From the NCBI GenBank assembly GCA_030549335.1, contig CM060188.1, positions 68,106,696 to 68,170,695 of the forward strand: a DNA stretch of 64,000 nt, in the 5' to 3' direction. Shown piece by piece: positions 13,501-25,593 of the stretch; within the stretch, counting starts at the first letter, position 1, and each line of letters opens with the position of its first letter. The notes below the pieces were generated by a model. That model saw only the letters and a program-made list of their open reading frames with translations. It was not told the DNA's origin and did no database searches. The stretch comes from Pontederia crassipes (taxonomy: Eukaryota; Streptophyta; Magnoliopsida; Commelinales; Pontederiaceae). A program made the position numbers and the translations under genes.

Positions 13501-16500
13501 AAATTTCGCACCCTCGAAAAATTTTCATCCGAGTCCATTTTTTCGTCCCCATGCATCAACATGCAGGAAAGCATTGAAAATTTCACATCTATTGACAGCG
13601 TCAAAAATTTCGCGTCTTTTGACCTTCTTGACTGAAAACACGAGTAAAAGGCGCGAAAAGGCGCCCACAGCGAAATTTCGCTCCGCTGAAAAATTTTCAT
13701 CCGAGTCCAGTTTTTCGTCCTAATCATCTTACCATGCATCAACATGCATAAAAGCGTCGAAAATTTCGCATCTCTTGACAGCGTCAAAAATTTCGCGTCT
13801 TTTGACCTTCCTAGCTAAAAACACGAGTAAAAGGTGCGAAAAGGCGCGCGGGCAAAATTTTGCACCCCCGGAAAACTTTCACCCGAGTCCATTTTTTCGT
13901 CCCAATCATCTCACCATGCATTAATAGGCACGAAAGCGTCGAAAATTTTGCATCTTTTGATAGCGTAAAAAATTTCGTATTTTTTGACCTTCTTGGCTGA
14001 AAACACGAGTAAAAGTCTAGCGCGCGAAATTTTGCACCCCGGAAAATTTTTGTCCGAGTACATTTTTTCATCCCCATGCATGAAAGCATTGAAAATTTTG
14101 CATCTTTTGACAGTGTCAAAAATTTCACGTCTTTGGACCTTCTTGGCTGAAAACACGAGTAAAAGGCGCGAAAAGGCGCACGCGCGAAATTTCGCTCCCC
14201 TGAAAAATTTTCATCCGAGTCTATTTTTTCATCCCAATGATCTCACCATGCATCAACATGCACGAAAGCGTCGAAAATTTCGCATCTTTTGACAGCGTCA
14301 AAAATTTCGCATCTTTTGATCGTGTTGGCTGAAAACACGAGTAAAAGGTGCGCGGGCGAAATTTTGCACCCCCGAAAAACTTTTACCCGAGTCCATTTTT
14401 TCATCCCAATCCTCTCACCAAGCATCAATAGGCACGAAAGCGTAAAAAATTTTGCATCTTTTGACAACGTAAAAAATTTTACATTTTTTGACCTTCTTGG
14501 CTGAAAACACGAGTAAAAGGCGCCACGAAATTTCGCACCACCGAAAAATTTTTGCATGAGTCCATTTTTTCGTCCCAATCATCTCACCATTCATCAACAG
14601 GCTCGAAAGCGTCGAAAATTTTGCATCTTTTGACAGCGTAAAAAATTTCATGTTTTTTGACCATCTTGGCTGAAAACACGAGTAGAAGGCGCGCGTGCGA
14701 AATTTCGCACCCCCGGAAAATTTCCGCCCGAGTCTATTTTTTCGTCCCAATCATCTCACCATGCATCAACAGGCACAAAATTGTCAAAAAATTCGCATCT
14801 TTTGATAGCGTAAAAAAATTTCGTATTTTTTCACCTTCTTGGCAGAAATCACGAGTAAAAGCTGCGCGCGCGAAATTTCGCGCCCCCGGAAAATTTTCGC
14901 CCGAGTCCGTTTTTTCGTCCCCATGCATCAACATCTACGAAAGCATTGAAAATTTCGCATCTTTTGACAGCGAAAAAAATTTCGCGTCTTTTGAACTTCT
15001 TGGCTGAAAACACGAGTACAAGGCACGATAAGGCGCACGCGAGAAATTTCGCACCCCCGGAAAATTTTCGTCCGAGTCCATTTTTCATCCCAATCATCTC
15101 ACCATGCATCAACATGCACGAAAGCGTCAAATATTTCGTGTCTTTTGATCTTCCTGGCTGAAAACACGAGTAAAATGCGCGAAAAGGCGCGCGGGCAAAA
15201 TTTTGCACCCTCGAAAAACTTTCACCCGAGTCCATTTTTTCGTCCCAATCATCTCACCATGCATCAACATGCACGAAAGCGTTGAAAATTTTGCATCTTT
15301 TGACAACGACAAAAATTTCGCGTCTTTTGACCTTCCTGACTGAAAACACGAGTAAAATGCGCGAAAGGCGCGCGGGCGAAATTTTGCACCCCTGGAAAAC
15401 TTTCACCCGAGTCCATTTCTTCGTCCCAATCATCTCACCATGCATCAACAGACACGAAAGCGTCAAAAAATTCGCATCTTTTGATAGCGTAAAAAATTTC
15501 GCGTCTTTTGACCTTCTTGGCTGAAAACACGCCAAAAAGTCACTCGCGCGAAATTTTGCATCCCCGGAAAATTCTCGTCCGAGTCCATTTTTTTGTCCCA
15601 ATCATCTCACCATGCATCAACATGCACGAAAGCATCGAAAATTTTGCATCTCTTGACAGCGTAAAAAAATTCGCGTCTTTTGAGCTTCCTGGCTGAAAAC
15701 ACGAGTAAAAGGCGCGAAATTTTGCACCCCCGGAAAACTTTCACCCGAGTCCATTTTTTCATTCCAATCATCTCACCATGCATCAACAGGCATGAAAGCG
15801 TCGAAAATTTTGCATCTTTTGACAGTGTAAAAAAATTTGCATTTTTTGACCCTCTTGACTGAAAACACGAGTAAAAGGCGTGCACGCGAAATTTCGCACC
15901 CCCAAAAATTTTTCGCCCGAGTCCATTTTTTCGTCCGCATGCATCAACATGCACGAAAGCATTAAAAATTTCGCATCTTTTGACAGCGTCAAAAATTTCG
16001 CGTCTTTTGACCTTCTTGGCTGAAAACATGAGTAAAAGGCGCGAAAAGGTGTACGCGCGAAATTTCGCACTCCCGAAAAATTTTCATCTGAGTCCATTTT
16101 TTTATCCCAATCAACTCACCATGCATCAGCCAACACGAAAGCGTCAAAAATTTCGCATCTTTTGGCTGCATAAAAAATTTCACATTTTTTTACCTTCTTG
16201 GCTAAAAACATGAGTAGAAGGCCCGCGCGCGAAATTTCGCACCCCAGGAAAATTTTCGTCCGAGTCCATTTTTTTCGTCACAATCATCTCACCATGCATC
16301 AACAGGCACGAAAGCATCGAAAATTTCGCATCTTTTGACAGCGTAAAAAATTTTGCATTTTTTGACCTTCTTGGCGGAAAACACGAGTAAAAGGCGCGCG
16401 CGCGAAATTTCCTACCACCGAAAAATTTTCGCCCGAGTCCATTTTTTCGTCCCCATGCATCAACATGCATGAAAGCATTGAAAATTTAGCATCTTTTTAC

Positions 16501-19500
16501 AGCGTAAAAAATTTCGCTTCTTTTGACCTTCTTTGCTAGAAACACGAGTAAAAGGCGGGAAAATGCGCACGCGCGAAATTTCGCACCCCCGAAAAATTTT
16601 CTTCCGAGTCCATTTTTTCGTCCCAATCATCTCACCATGCATCAACATGCGCGAAAGCATTGAGAATTTCGCATCTTTTGACAGAGACAAAATTTTGCAT
16701 CTTTTGACCTTCTCGGCTGAAAACACGAGTAAAATGCGCGAAAAGACTCGCTGACAAAATATTTTCATCCTCGGAAAACTTTCACCCGGGTCCATTTTTT
16801 CATCCCAATCATCTCACCATGCATCAACAGGCAAGAAAGCATCGAAAATTCTGCATCTTTTGACAGCGTAAAAAATTTCACATTTTTTGACCTTCTTGGC
16901 TGAAAACACGAGTAAAAGGCGGGCGCACAAAATTTTGCACCCCAGGAAAATTTTCGCCCAACTCCATTTTTTCGTCCCAATCATCTCTCCATGCATCAAC
17001 TAGAATGAAAGCATCAAAAAATTTGCATCTTTTGACAACTTAAAAATTTTTGCCTTTTTTGACTTTCTTGGCTGAAAACACGAGTAAATAGCGCGCGGGC
17101 GAAATTTTGCACCCCCGGAAAATTTAGTCCGAGTCCATTTTTTCGTCCCAATCATCTCACCATGCATTAACATGCACGAAAGCGTTGAAAATTTTGCATC
17201 TTTTGATAGTGACAAAAATTTTGCGTCTCTTGTCCTTCTAGACTGAAAACACGAGTAAAAGGCGCGAAAAGGCGCGCGGGCGACTTTTGTAACCCCGAAA
17301 AATTTTCACCCGAGTCCATTTTTTCGTCCCAATCATCACACCATGCATCAATAGGCACGAAAGCGTAAAACATTTTGCATCTTTTGACAGCGTAAAAAAT
17401 TTCACGTTTTTTGACTTTCTTGGCTGAAAACACAAGTAAAAGGCGCGCGCGCAAAATTTTGCACCCACGGAAAATTTTTGCCCGACTCCATTTTTTCATC
17501 CCAATCATCTCTCCATGCATCAACTGTAATGAAAGCGACAAAAAATTCGCATCTTTTGACATCGTAAAAAATTTCACGTTTTTTGACCTTCTTGGCTAAA
17601 AACACGAGTAAAAGGCGCGCGCGCGAAATTCCGCACCCTCAGAAAATTTTGTCCGAGTCCATTTTTTCGTCCCAATCATCTAACCATGCATCAACATGCA
17701 CGAAAGCGTTGAAAATTTTGCATCTTTTGACAACGACAAAAATTTCGCGTCTTTTGACCTTCTTGGCTGAAAACACGAGTAAAAGGCGTGAAAAGGTGCG
17801 CGGGCAAAATTTTGCACCCCGGAAAACTTTCACCCGAGTCCATTTTTTCGTCCCAATCAACTCACCATGCATCAACAGGCCCGAAAGCGTCGAAAATTTC
17901 GCATTTTTTGACAGCGTAAAAATTTTTGCGTTTTTTGACATTCTTGGTTGAAAACATGAGTAAAAGGCTCGCGCACGAAATTTCGCACCCCAGGAAAATT
18001 TTTGTCCGAGTCCATTTTTTTGTCCCAATCATCTCACCATGCATCAACAGGCACGAAAGCGTCAAAAATTTTGCATCTTTTGACAGCGTACAAAATTTCG
18101 CATTTTTTGACCTTCTTGGAGGAAAACGCGCGTAAAAGGCGCGCGCGCGAAATTTCGCACCCCCGGAAAATTTTCTCCCGAGTCTATTTTTTCGTCCCCA
18201 TGCATCAACATGCATGAAAGCATTGAAAATTTCACATCTTTTGACCTTCTTGGCTGAAAACACGAGTAAAAGGCGAGAAAACGCACACACGCGAAATTTT
18301 GCACCACCGAAAAATTTTCTTCCGAGTCCATTTTTTCGTCCCAATCATCTCACCATGCATCAACATGCACGAAAACATTAAAAATTTTGCATCTTTTGAC
18401 AGCGACAAAAATTTTGCGTCTTTTGACCTTCTTGGCTGAAAAGACGAGTAAAAGGCCTGAAAAGACGCGCGAGCAAAATTCTTTCACCCGGGTCCATTTT
18501 TTCGTCTCAATCATCTCACCATGCATCAACTTGAACGAAAGCGTCCAAAAATTCACATCTTTTGACAGCATAAAAGATTTCACATTTTTTGTCCTTCTTG
18601 GCTAAAAACACGACTAAAAGGCGCAAGCACAAAATTCCGCACCCCTAGAAAATTTTCGTCCGAGTCCATTTTTTTGTCCAAATCATCTCACCATGCATCA
18701 ACATGCACGAAAGCGTCGAAAATTTCGCATCTTTTGACAGCGTCAAAAATTTCGCGTCTTTTGACCTTCTTGGCTGAAAATATGAGTAAAAGGCGCGAAA
18801 TGGCGCGCGGACGAAATTTTGCACCCCCGGAAAACTTTCACCCGAGTCCATTTTTTCGTCCCAATCATCTCACCATGCATCAACAGGCATGAAAGCGTTG
18901 AAAATTTTGCATCTTTAGACAGTGTAAAAAATTTCGCGTTTTTTGACTTTCTTGGCTGAAAACACGAGTAAAAGGCGCGCACGCAAAATTTTGCACTCCC
19001 GGAAAATTTTCGCCCGACTCCATTTTTTTCGTCCCAATCATCTCTCCATGCATCAACTGAAATGAAAGCATAAAAAAATTCACATCTTTTGACAGCATAA
19101 AAAATTTCGCATTTTTTGACCTTCTTGGTTGAAAACACGAGTAAAAGGCGCGCGCGCGAAATTTCGCACCCCCGGAAAATTTCGTCCGAGGCCATTTTTT
19201 CGTTCCAATCATCTCACCATGCATCAAAATGCACGAAAGCGTTGAAAATTTTGCATCTTTTGACAGCGACTAATATTACGCGTCTTTTGACCTTCTTGGC
19301 TGAAAACACGAGTAAAAGGCGCGAAAAGGCGCGTAGGCAAAATTTTGCACCCCTAGAAAACTTTCACCCGAGTTCATTTTTTCGTCCCAATCATCTCACC
19401 ATGCATCAACAGGCACGAAAGCGTTGAAAATTTTGCATCTTTTGACAGCGTAAAAAATTTTGCATTTTTTGACTTTTTTGACTGAAAACACGAGTAAAAG

Positions 19501-20425
19501 GCGCGCGCGCGAAATAAATTTCGCACCCCCGAAAAATTTTTGCCCGAGTCCATTTTTTTGTCCCAATCATCTCACATGCATCAACAGGCACGAAAGCGTC
19601 GAAAATTTCGCATCTTTTGACAGGGTAAAAAATTTCGCATTTTTTGACCTTCTTGGCAGAAAACGCGAGTAAAAGGCGCATGCGCGAAACGCGAGTCCGT
19701 TTTTTCGTCCCCATGCATCAACATGCACGAAAGCATTGAAAATTTCGCATCTTTTGACCTTCTTGGCTGAAAACACGAGTAAAAGGTGGGAAAACGCGCA
19801 CGCGCGAAATTTCGCACCCCCGAAAAATTTTCTTCCGAGTCCATTTTTTCGTCCCAATCATCTCACCATGCATCAACATGCACGAAAGCATTGAAAATTT
19901 CACATCTTTTGACAGCGACAAAAATTTTGCGTCTTTTGACCTTCTTGGCTGAAAAGACGAGTAAAAGGCGCGAATGGCGAGCGGGCGAAATTTTGCACCA
20001 TCGGAAAACTTTCACTCGGATCCATTTTTTCGTCCCAATCATCTCACCATGCATCAATAGGCATGAAAGCATCGAAGATTCTGCATCTTTTGACAGCGTA
20101 AAAAATTTCGCATTTTTTGACCTTCTTGATTGAATGCACGAGTAAAAGGTGGGCACGCGAAATTTCGCACCCCCGGAATATTTTTGCCCGAGTCCATTTT
20201 TTGTCCCAATCATCTCACCTTGCATCAACAGACATGAAAACATCGAAAATTTCGCATCTTTTGATAGGGTAAAAAATTTTGTATTTTTTTACCTTCTTGG
20301 CTGAAAACACGAGTAAAAGGCGTGCGTGCGAAATTTTGCACCCCCAAAAAATTTTTGCCCGAGTCCATTTTTCGTCCCAATCATCTCGCCATGCATCAAC
20401 AGGCGCGAAAGCGTAAAAAATTTTG

Positions 20426-21415
20426 AATGATTCATCACTGAGGACAATGCTGATGATAAGCTTGAGGGAGGTACTTGGTAGACTTTTGTACTCTGTTAGC
20501 ATGCTTTAATTTCATTTTAAAAGTTAATATCATGTCTATAGTCAGGTTATCACTATTATCATTATAGTTCAGCTCAAGTCAGGTTATTATTTATGCTCAA
20601 CATTGTTAAGCTGAATTCTTCAGTAAAACAACTAGTACACTCCAACACCAAATAGTCAATTTGGCTATTAATCTTTTTGCTTCAATCAGCTCACTTTCAG
20701 ATGCATTTGAACTCAATTCAGCTGAATTTTTTATTTTTGTGGGTGACACTAGCTAACACGCATGGGTTGGTCAGAAATTAGAAGATGTCTAGAATGGAAT
20801 TAAGGCTTTTGTAGTTATGCTAAATAGGAAAACTTGACTCTTTGGATTAAGAAATCTAAACTTTACTTGAGTTTGAACTACTAATCACTTCATGAATAGA
20901 AAAGAAAAAAAATGAAGAAAAAGAGAAAACCAAAACTTGCATTTTGCATCGCATGCATGCATGAATAAAGAGAGCCAAATCCAAAAACGAAACTCTCCTG
21001 AATAACGCTAGGATTTTTATCCTATTGATCAAGATGAATAAAAATCAACTTCAAATATGTTTATTTGCATAATCATGAATAAAAGTCAGGTTTTAAATCT
21101 ATTTAAGCAATACAAAAATCTATTCATCAAGAGATTGACAGTTCAACCTTTTTAGTAGAGTTGAAAATTCTTGAAATTCAAATTAGTTATTGTTAGTACT
21201 TCTTTCATGGCTTAAATTTGCTTTAGCCTCTGTGATTCCTCAACTAGAATTTAGGAATTGGAAAGAATGGCAAGGAGTGTTAGCAAAGTGGAAAAATCAT
21301 TTGATTTTTAATAGTTGAATTTGAATTCATTTGTGGAACTATTTGATTCAATCCTTGTTATTAATATATGAATGTTTTTCATGAGGACAAACAAAAGACT
21401 AAGCTTGAGGGAGTT
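20426..21415 (+). mobile_element. Athila-like retrotransposon remnant: 3' internal region
   Basis: The satellite stops inside a monomer after GCGTAAAAAATTTTG, and unrelated AT-rich DNA begins. A first purine stretch, AAGCTTGAGGGAGG, lies near 20459 and a second, AAGCTTGAGGGAG, at 21401-21413 directly before a TGATC start at 21416. Athila/Tat Ty3/gypsy elements typically carry such a polypurine tract after a GGACAA-type motif; here ATGAGGACAAACAAAAGAC precedes it. No gag or pol coding is visible, so either only the non-coding 3' part remains or the rest was replaced by satellite. The family assignment is inference from this layout. Confidence 0.5.
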
Positions 21416-22682
21416 TGATCACTAGCTGATCATACTATAATTCTGCTCCTTTTCACTCTAATTCATGTGCATATAAGCCTTGAAATTTTAATATGTTGAT
21501 GATTATGATTAATATACCAACATTTATCTTTTCGGCATAATATTATGTTACACTTGCACATTTGAGCTATTTTATGTGTTGTTTTAGTCTTTATTTGTTT
21601 AATTTTCACTTGATGAACTGATACTTGCTGTTCTTACTAATCTAGCAAGTAAATAAAGTATGTAAGAGACACATCTTTGTTGGAAAAGAAGGGGGACCAC
21701 AATGCAGACTACTAAAAGCAAGATAGAAATCTTTTTGAAAAGAAGAAGGGGGTCTTTCATCATTCTCCATATTCTAAACCTTGGATCAGAAGGAAGGAGA
21801 AGAAGGAGACAAGAAGAGATTTCAAGCTGATTCTACTATTTTATTATTTTAGAATATTTTTTATTCTATTTCTCATCTATTTTGTTTTGATTTCATCATC
21901 TATGAGGAGCTAAATCTTAGCTCTTTTAGGATATGACAGTAGTCTTATCACTAATGATGGAACAATACTTATTTTATCACTGATGTTATCATAGTTCTGA
22001 ATGTTATGGAATCTGTTCTTATCAATGTGAATCCAATTTTGTAATGGCAATTGAGAAATTGATTTCAAATTCTTTTCTTACTCAGAAATGAGTTAAAAAG
22101 ATGGATATTATTTCCTAATTCCAATCTATTGTTTTGTGGTTTGATGCATTCATTTAGCTTTTATTAATGTGAATCTCATATTTAAATGGCAGCCGAGAGG
22201 TTGATTATAAATTTTCTTGATGTTTAGAGATAAACCAAGAGCATTAGCATTAGTTTGTGGATTTGCTTGTATTTGTGCAGTGAGGTAAATGTTTATGATA
22301 TTCTAATATCAGTTGTAATCCTTTTTTTTAAATCAACCTAACTAACATCCATATGGAAATATGATTTTTAGTTCTACTTTAATGTACTATGAGAGCAATT
22401 TTTATAGGTTGAATCTAGCATGATTTATATTGCTAAGTTGTCCCAATCCATTTCATAATAGAATATTAGATGAATCCCATTCCTAAGAGATCATTTCATT
22501 ATTTGTTAGTATCATCTTATATCAGCCACTTAAAAACACCAAAAAGAGTTAACTTACTTTAAGATTAATTTAGATTAGTTAATGAATATTAAGTTTAAAT
22601 TACTGTGGATACGACATTCGAGTCTACTGCTCTGATATGTGCATTTGCAGTTTAGTGAAGTGAGGAATTTAAGCATACATCA
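21416..22682 (+). mobile_element. Candidate 3' LTR (Athila/Tat-like)
   Basis: The segment begins TGATCACTAG just after a polypurine tract and ends CATACATCA, giving the short inverted termini TGAT/ATCA. Near its end is ACGACATTCGAGTCTACTGC, comparable in position and style to TTCGACACTCTTACTCC near the end of the Athila LTR at 57856-59576. There is no second LTR in the window and no target duplication can be checked, so the right edge is tentative. Confidence 0.4.
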
Positions 22683-22714
22683 TTCTGTTGCATTTTCAAT
22701 TCTTTCCAATTTCT

Positions 22715-22830
22715 AGTTGTGTATAATCTATGCCTAAACCTTGTTCAATTTTCACTTCTACATAATCTACGCCTACACCTTGTTCAGTTTTAACTTCTAC
22801 ATAGTCTACGCCTAAACTTTATTCTTTTGC
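22715..22830. repeat. Short tandem repeat, ~43 bp unit, ~2.5 copies
   Basis: Three diverged copies of a unit reading roughly TCTACATAATCTACGCCT then ACACCTTGTTCA, followed by TTTTCACT, occur in a row. No function is suggested. Confidence 0.7.
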
Positions 22831-22993
22831 ATTTTGTGCTTAGACCAATAAATCAATCAACTAAATCACACTCCCAAAATTCACATCAAACACACACTTT
22901 GTTATGAGGAACTTTGTTCCCTAAAAAGCACATACATAAATGAAAGACTTTACTTCGTGGGACTTTGTGTATAACTTTACTTCTCGTCCTTAC

Positions 22994-23687
22994 GAGTAAT
23001 TTTTGCTAAAAGTCCTCCAACTTTAATGTATTCCCATTTTATTCCCCTAACTTTAGTTTGCAACATATAGGGGTGTTCACAAGTCGGGTCCAACCCAACT
23101 TGTGAACAAATCTGGCCCAACCCGATCAAATTTGTTCGGGTCGGGTGGTCGGGTTATCCGACTATCGAATTTTTTTAATTTTTTTCCTTAATATTTTATA
23201 TTTATTTAATATAAAATATTATTTAATATTTATTTTAAAGCATAAAATAAGTTTTCTAAATACTTAATATGATTTCTGTACGTAAAAATATTTTATTTCA
23301 ATTTTTAATTTTTTAAATTAAATATAACTTACATTTAAATAAAATGGAAAAAATAAAAATAAAAATATTCAGGTTGATCGGGTTAGGTCGAGTCGACTCA
23401 AGTTGAAAAAATTCAACCTGGACCCAACCCGACTCATGGTCGGATTGAGTTCGGGTCGGGTCGGGTCGAGTCATTGGGTTCACGGATTGACCCAATCCAG
23501 TGAACACCTTTAGTAACATATTAGTTACTCAAATATCATATATGTTCATGGTAAGTCCCTTTTACTAAAAAATGTTGGTTTCTAAGTTACTCTATGACAC
23601 TTGGCGTCGACATGACACTTTAGCACTTAAAACATTAATTAAAAATGACATGATATTTAACTAATAAAATAATATGACAATATTATA
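22994..23687 (+). repeat. MULE left inverted arm (interrupted by MITE)
   Basis: About 247 bp of arm sequence lie here once the MITE and its duplicated 8 bp are set aside. It is complementary to 25881-26123 with scattered mismatches and small indels. Confidence 0.75.
23069..23513. mobile_element. hAT-like MITE inserted in the MULE arm
   Basis: The ends are AGGGGTGTTCAC and GTGAACACCTTTAG, complementary over GGTGTTCAC. Flanking 8-mers are CAACATAT (23061-23068) and TAACATAT (23514-23521), matching at seven of eight positions, which fits the 8-bp target duplication of hAT elements. The interior is rich in (C)GGGTCGGGT on one side and ACCCAACCCGA on the other, so much of the element can fold back. 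It has no coding capacity. Confidence 0.75.
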
Positions 23688-23746
23688 CTCTAACTTTCTC
23701 CAACCCAACCCACTTCCTTAACTTTCCCTAACTCTAACTGTGCCCT

Positions 23747-23790
23747 CCCCCCCCCCCCCCCCCCAAAAAAAAATAATAATAATAAATAAA
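23747..23790. repeat. Poly-C run followed by AAT/AAAT repeats
   Basis: Eighteen consecutive C residues (23747-23764) are followed by an A run and short AAT and AAAT repeats. This is simple sequence and a likely assembly-error or length-polymorphism spot. Confidence 0.9.
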
Positions 23791-24179
23791 TAAATTGTGC
23801 CTTAGCTCCTTCCCAGCGACAAGGTTTGCCTCATCTGAGCATCGTGCCCTCATTTCAAGAGCCACGTCCATCGAGCTTAAATTATATGCATGTCGACTAT
23901 TGGATCAAAATTTTTATGCAATATATAGTAAATATTTTGATGATATGAATCTCAAAAGATTTAGAGTTATATTTGAAATGTCGAAAAAGTCTAAATAAGA
24001 ATGAGTAACTTCATACATTAAACTTTTGATTAACATTTGTCTATGTTCCCATAATATTTACATTAACAAGTGAATATAAAAGTTATAGATAATTCTCTTA
24101 TCTTTCTAGAGGCTCAAGAATTACCTCATTTGGACAATCACATAAAAATTTATGTTTAATCAAATGAAGCTAATCAAGG

Positions 24180-24349
24180 ATGATTGGCACAACCGGTTGT
24201 GTCCTGGGATCACTGGATGCTAGTAGCCCCATGTTCGATTTCCAGAGTTTCATTTTGGTCAAGGTTTATCTATATCTCTCCCATTCAAACATCATATTAG
24301 TCAAGTGTTAATAGCCCCAGAACTGGTGGGTCTCGACTGAAAAAAAATA
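24180..24349 (+). mobile_element. tRNA-derived SINE-like segment
   Basis: A possible pol III A box (TGGCACAACCGG near 24186) and a B-box-like GTTCGATTTCC (near 24233) are ~45 bp apart, and the segment ends with an A run after GGTGGGTCTCGACTG. This layout fits a tRNA-derived SINE. No convincing target duplication was found, so the call is tentative. Confidence 0.4.
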
Positions 24350-24659
24350 AGTGAAGTTTGAAAAACTCAATTTGAAGTTGATATTTTTATGTGCTAAACT
24401 TGTACCTAATATCTGAGTATTTTTTTATCAATAGATTAATATAAAAGTTATATATAATGTTGTTAAATTTTTATAGAATCAAATATCATCTCATTTAGTT
24501 ACTCGTATGAAAAAATATTTTAATTTGAAATGTACAACTTTATGTACTGAATTTTAAATTAATATTGACTATGATCAGTTTTTTTATGAATGATTAATAA
24601 TTGTAGCAATTTCTGTTAGTTTTTCAAAGAATAAAAAACATCTTATTTCGATAACTGTG

Positions 24660-25593
24660 CAAAAAGTTATGTTCAAAATAATACAGGGTGGTCGAAGTAC
24701 CAGTCGACCGGCCAGCTTGGAAAACACAAAAATTGATCGTTTAAAGCTAGCAAAATGTCAAGATGATATTAATCGAAACATCTGTCAATCGGTCATCTGA
24801 CTAGTCATCCAACTAGTCAGTATACGAAACACACCAATGACATATTTTTTCAACAGTTATGTGGAGCGGTCGTGAACAAAATGGTCGACCGATGAGTGTG
24901 CAGAATACATTATAATAGTCATATTTCGACTCAAAAAGTGGAAAACAAGCCCCAACGACTAAATGGAGTTATGAAGACTATAAAATGGGCCAGAAAGTGA
25001 AGAAATGATTAAGACTTCTAAGGGAAAATGAGAAGAACATTTGCGAAGTCCATTTGAGCTCAAAGTTAGAAATCTTTCATTTCTTTTTCTCTTACTATTG
25101 TGTGAGGTTCCAAATTTTAAAAGAGATTGTGGTGTGTTCTTATTATATTGTAATAGTTGTATAGCTTCTGAGTGAAAAGAGGTTGTGTCTTACCTCTTGA
25201 ACGAAAAACAAGATAGGTGAAAGCTTCCGAGGGGAGAGGTGTGCCTTACCTTTTGAAGCAAAAAAAATGCAAGGGTTGTAAAGAATTTCTTCCTCGCCCC
25301 ATTTGGAACAAAGGAAGAGTGTTAGTAAAATCTTCGACGATCCCGAGGTCGAGAAGTTGGAGCGGGGATATAGGCCAAAGTGCGGTCGAATCTCGTCAAC
25401 AAATTACCATGCATCTTGTGTTTGTTCTTATCTTTCCCTCTCCTTCCTTCTTTATTATGCATGTGATTTGATTGTTAGTGTGTTGGTTTAAAGTTTAACA
25501 AATTGATTTTAAGCTTCTATAATGATTTACATAAAAGTGATATTTTCGGTTAAACACCAATTCACCCACCTCTTAGTATCTTGTGATCCTACA
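24660..25593 (+). mobile_element. Decayed Ty1/copia LTR-like segment inside the MULE
   Basis: The right part resembles the 3' end of plant copia LTRs: a GTGCCTTACC-type stretch, then AACACCAATTCACCCACCTC and TTGTGATCCTACA at 25593, followed by a possible degraded primer site (GTTGATCAGCC). The left edge is not visible and no coding region follows. The resemblance is from memory of the family; it may simply be captured or internal MULE DNA. Confidence 0.3.

Larger units (their letters stand above)
1..20425. repeat. Tandem satellite array, ~170-180 bp monomer
   Basis: About 118 head-to-tail monomers fill this stretch with no other insertion. Each monomer carries the same ordered blocks: TCCATTTTTTCGTCCC, AATCATCTCACCATGCAT, GAAAATTTTGCATCTTTTG, a related block AAAAATTTCGCGTCTTTTG, TTGGCTGAAAACACGAG and GCGAAATTTCGCACCCCC. 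Two length classes exist, differing by an optional ~10 bp AAAAGGCGCA-type piece after the GGCGCG block. The two ~24 bp AATTT..TCTTTTG blocks inside the monomer are themselves diverged copies. Monomer length near one nucleosome repeat is typical of plant centromeric, pericentromeric or subtelomeric satellites; which of these applies cannot be told from sequence alone. Long open frames on both strands are by-products of monomers lacking stops and are not called as genes. Confidence 0.97.

Noticed and set aside
1-20425. Dozens of open frames up to 191 codons on both strands (proteins rich in F, K, R with recurring FYSCFQPRRSK-like text)
   Set aside because: They repeat with the satellite monomer, shift frame from monomer to monomer with its length, and have no promoter, splice or codon signals. 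They are by-products of stop-poor repeats.
1-20425. CRISPR-like array
   Set aside because: Regular spacing is that of a contiguous satellite; there are no unique spacers between short constant repeats and the context is a plant nuclear genome.
23101-23510. Interstitial telomere-like repeat (GGGTCGGGT)
   Set aside because: The unit is not the plant telomere TTTAGGG; the GGGT runs belong to the two arms of the hAT-like MITE.
23795-23998. 67-codon frame inside the MULE
   Set aside because: No domain, no codon bias, lies in AT-rich transposon interior.
25217-25491. Overlapping 84- and 62-codon frames inside the MULE
   Set aside because: They overlap in different frames within a segment that resembles a copia LTR end; no recognisable protein.
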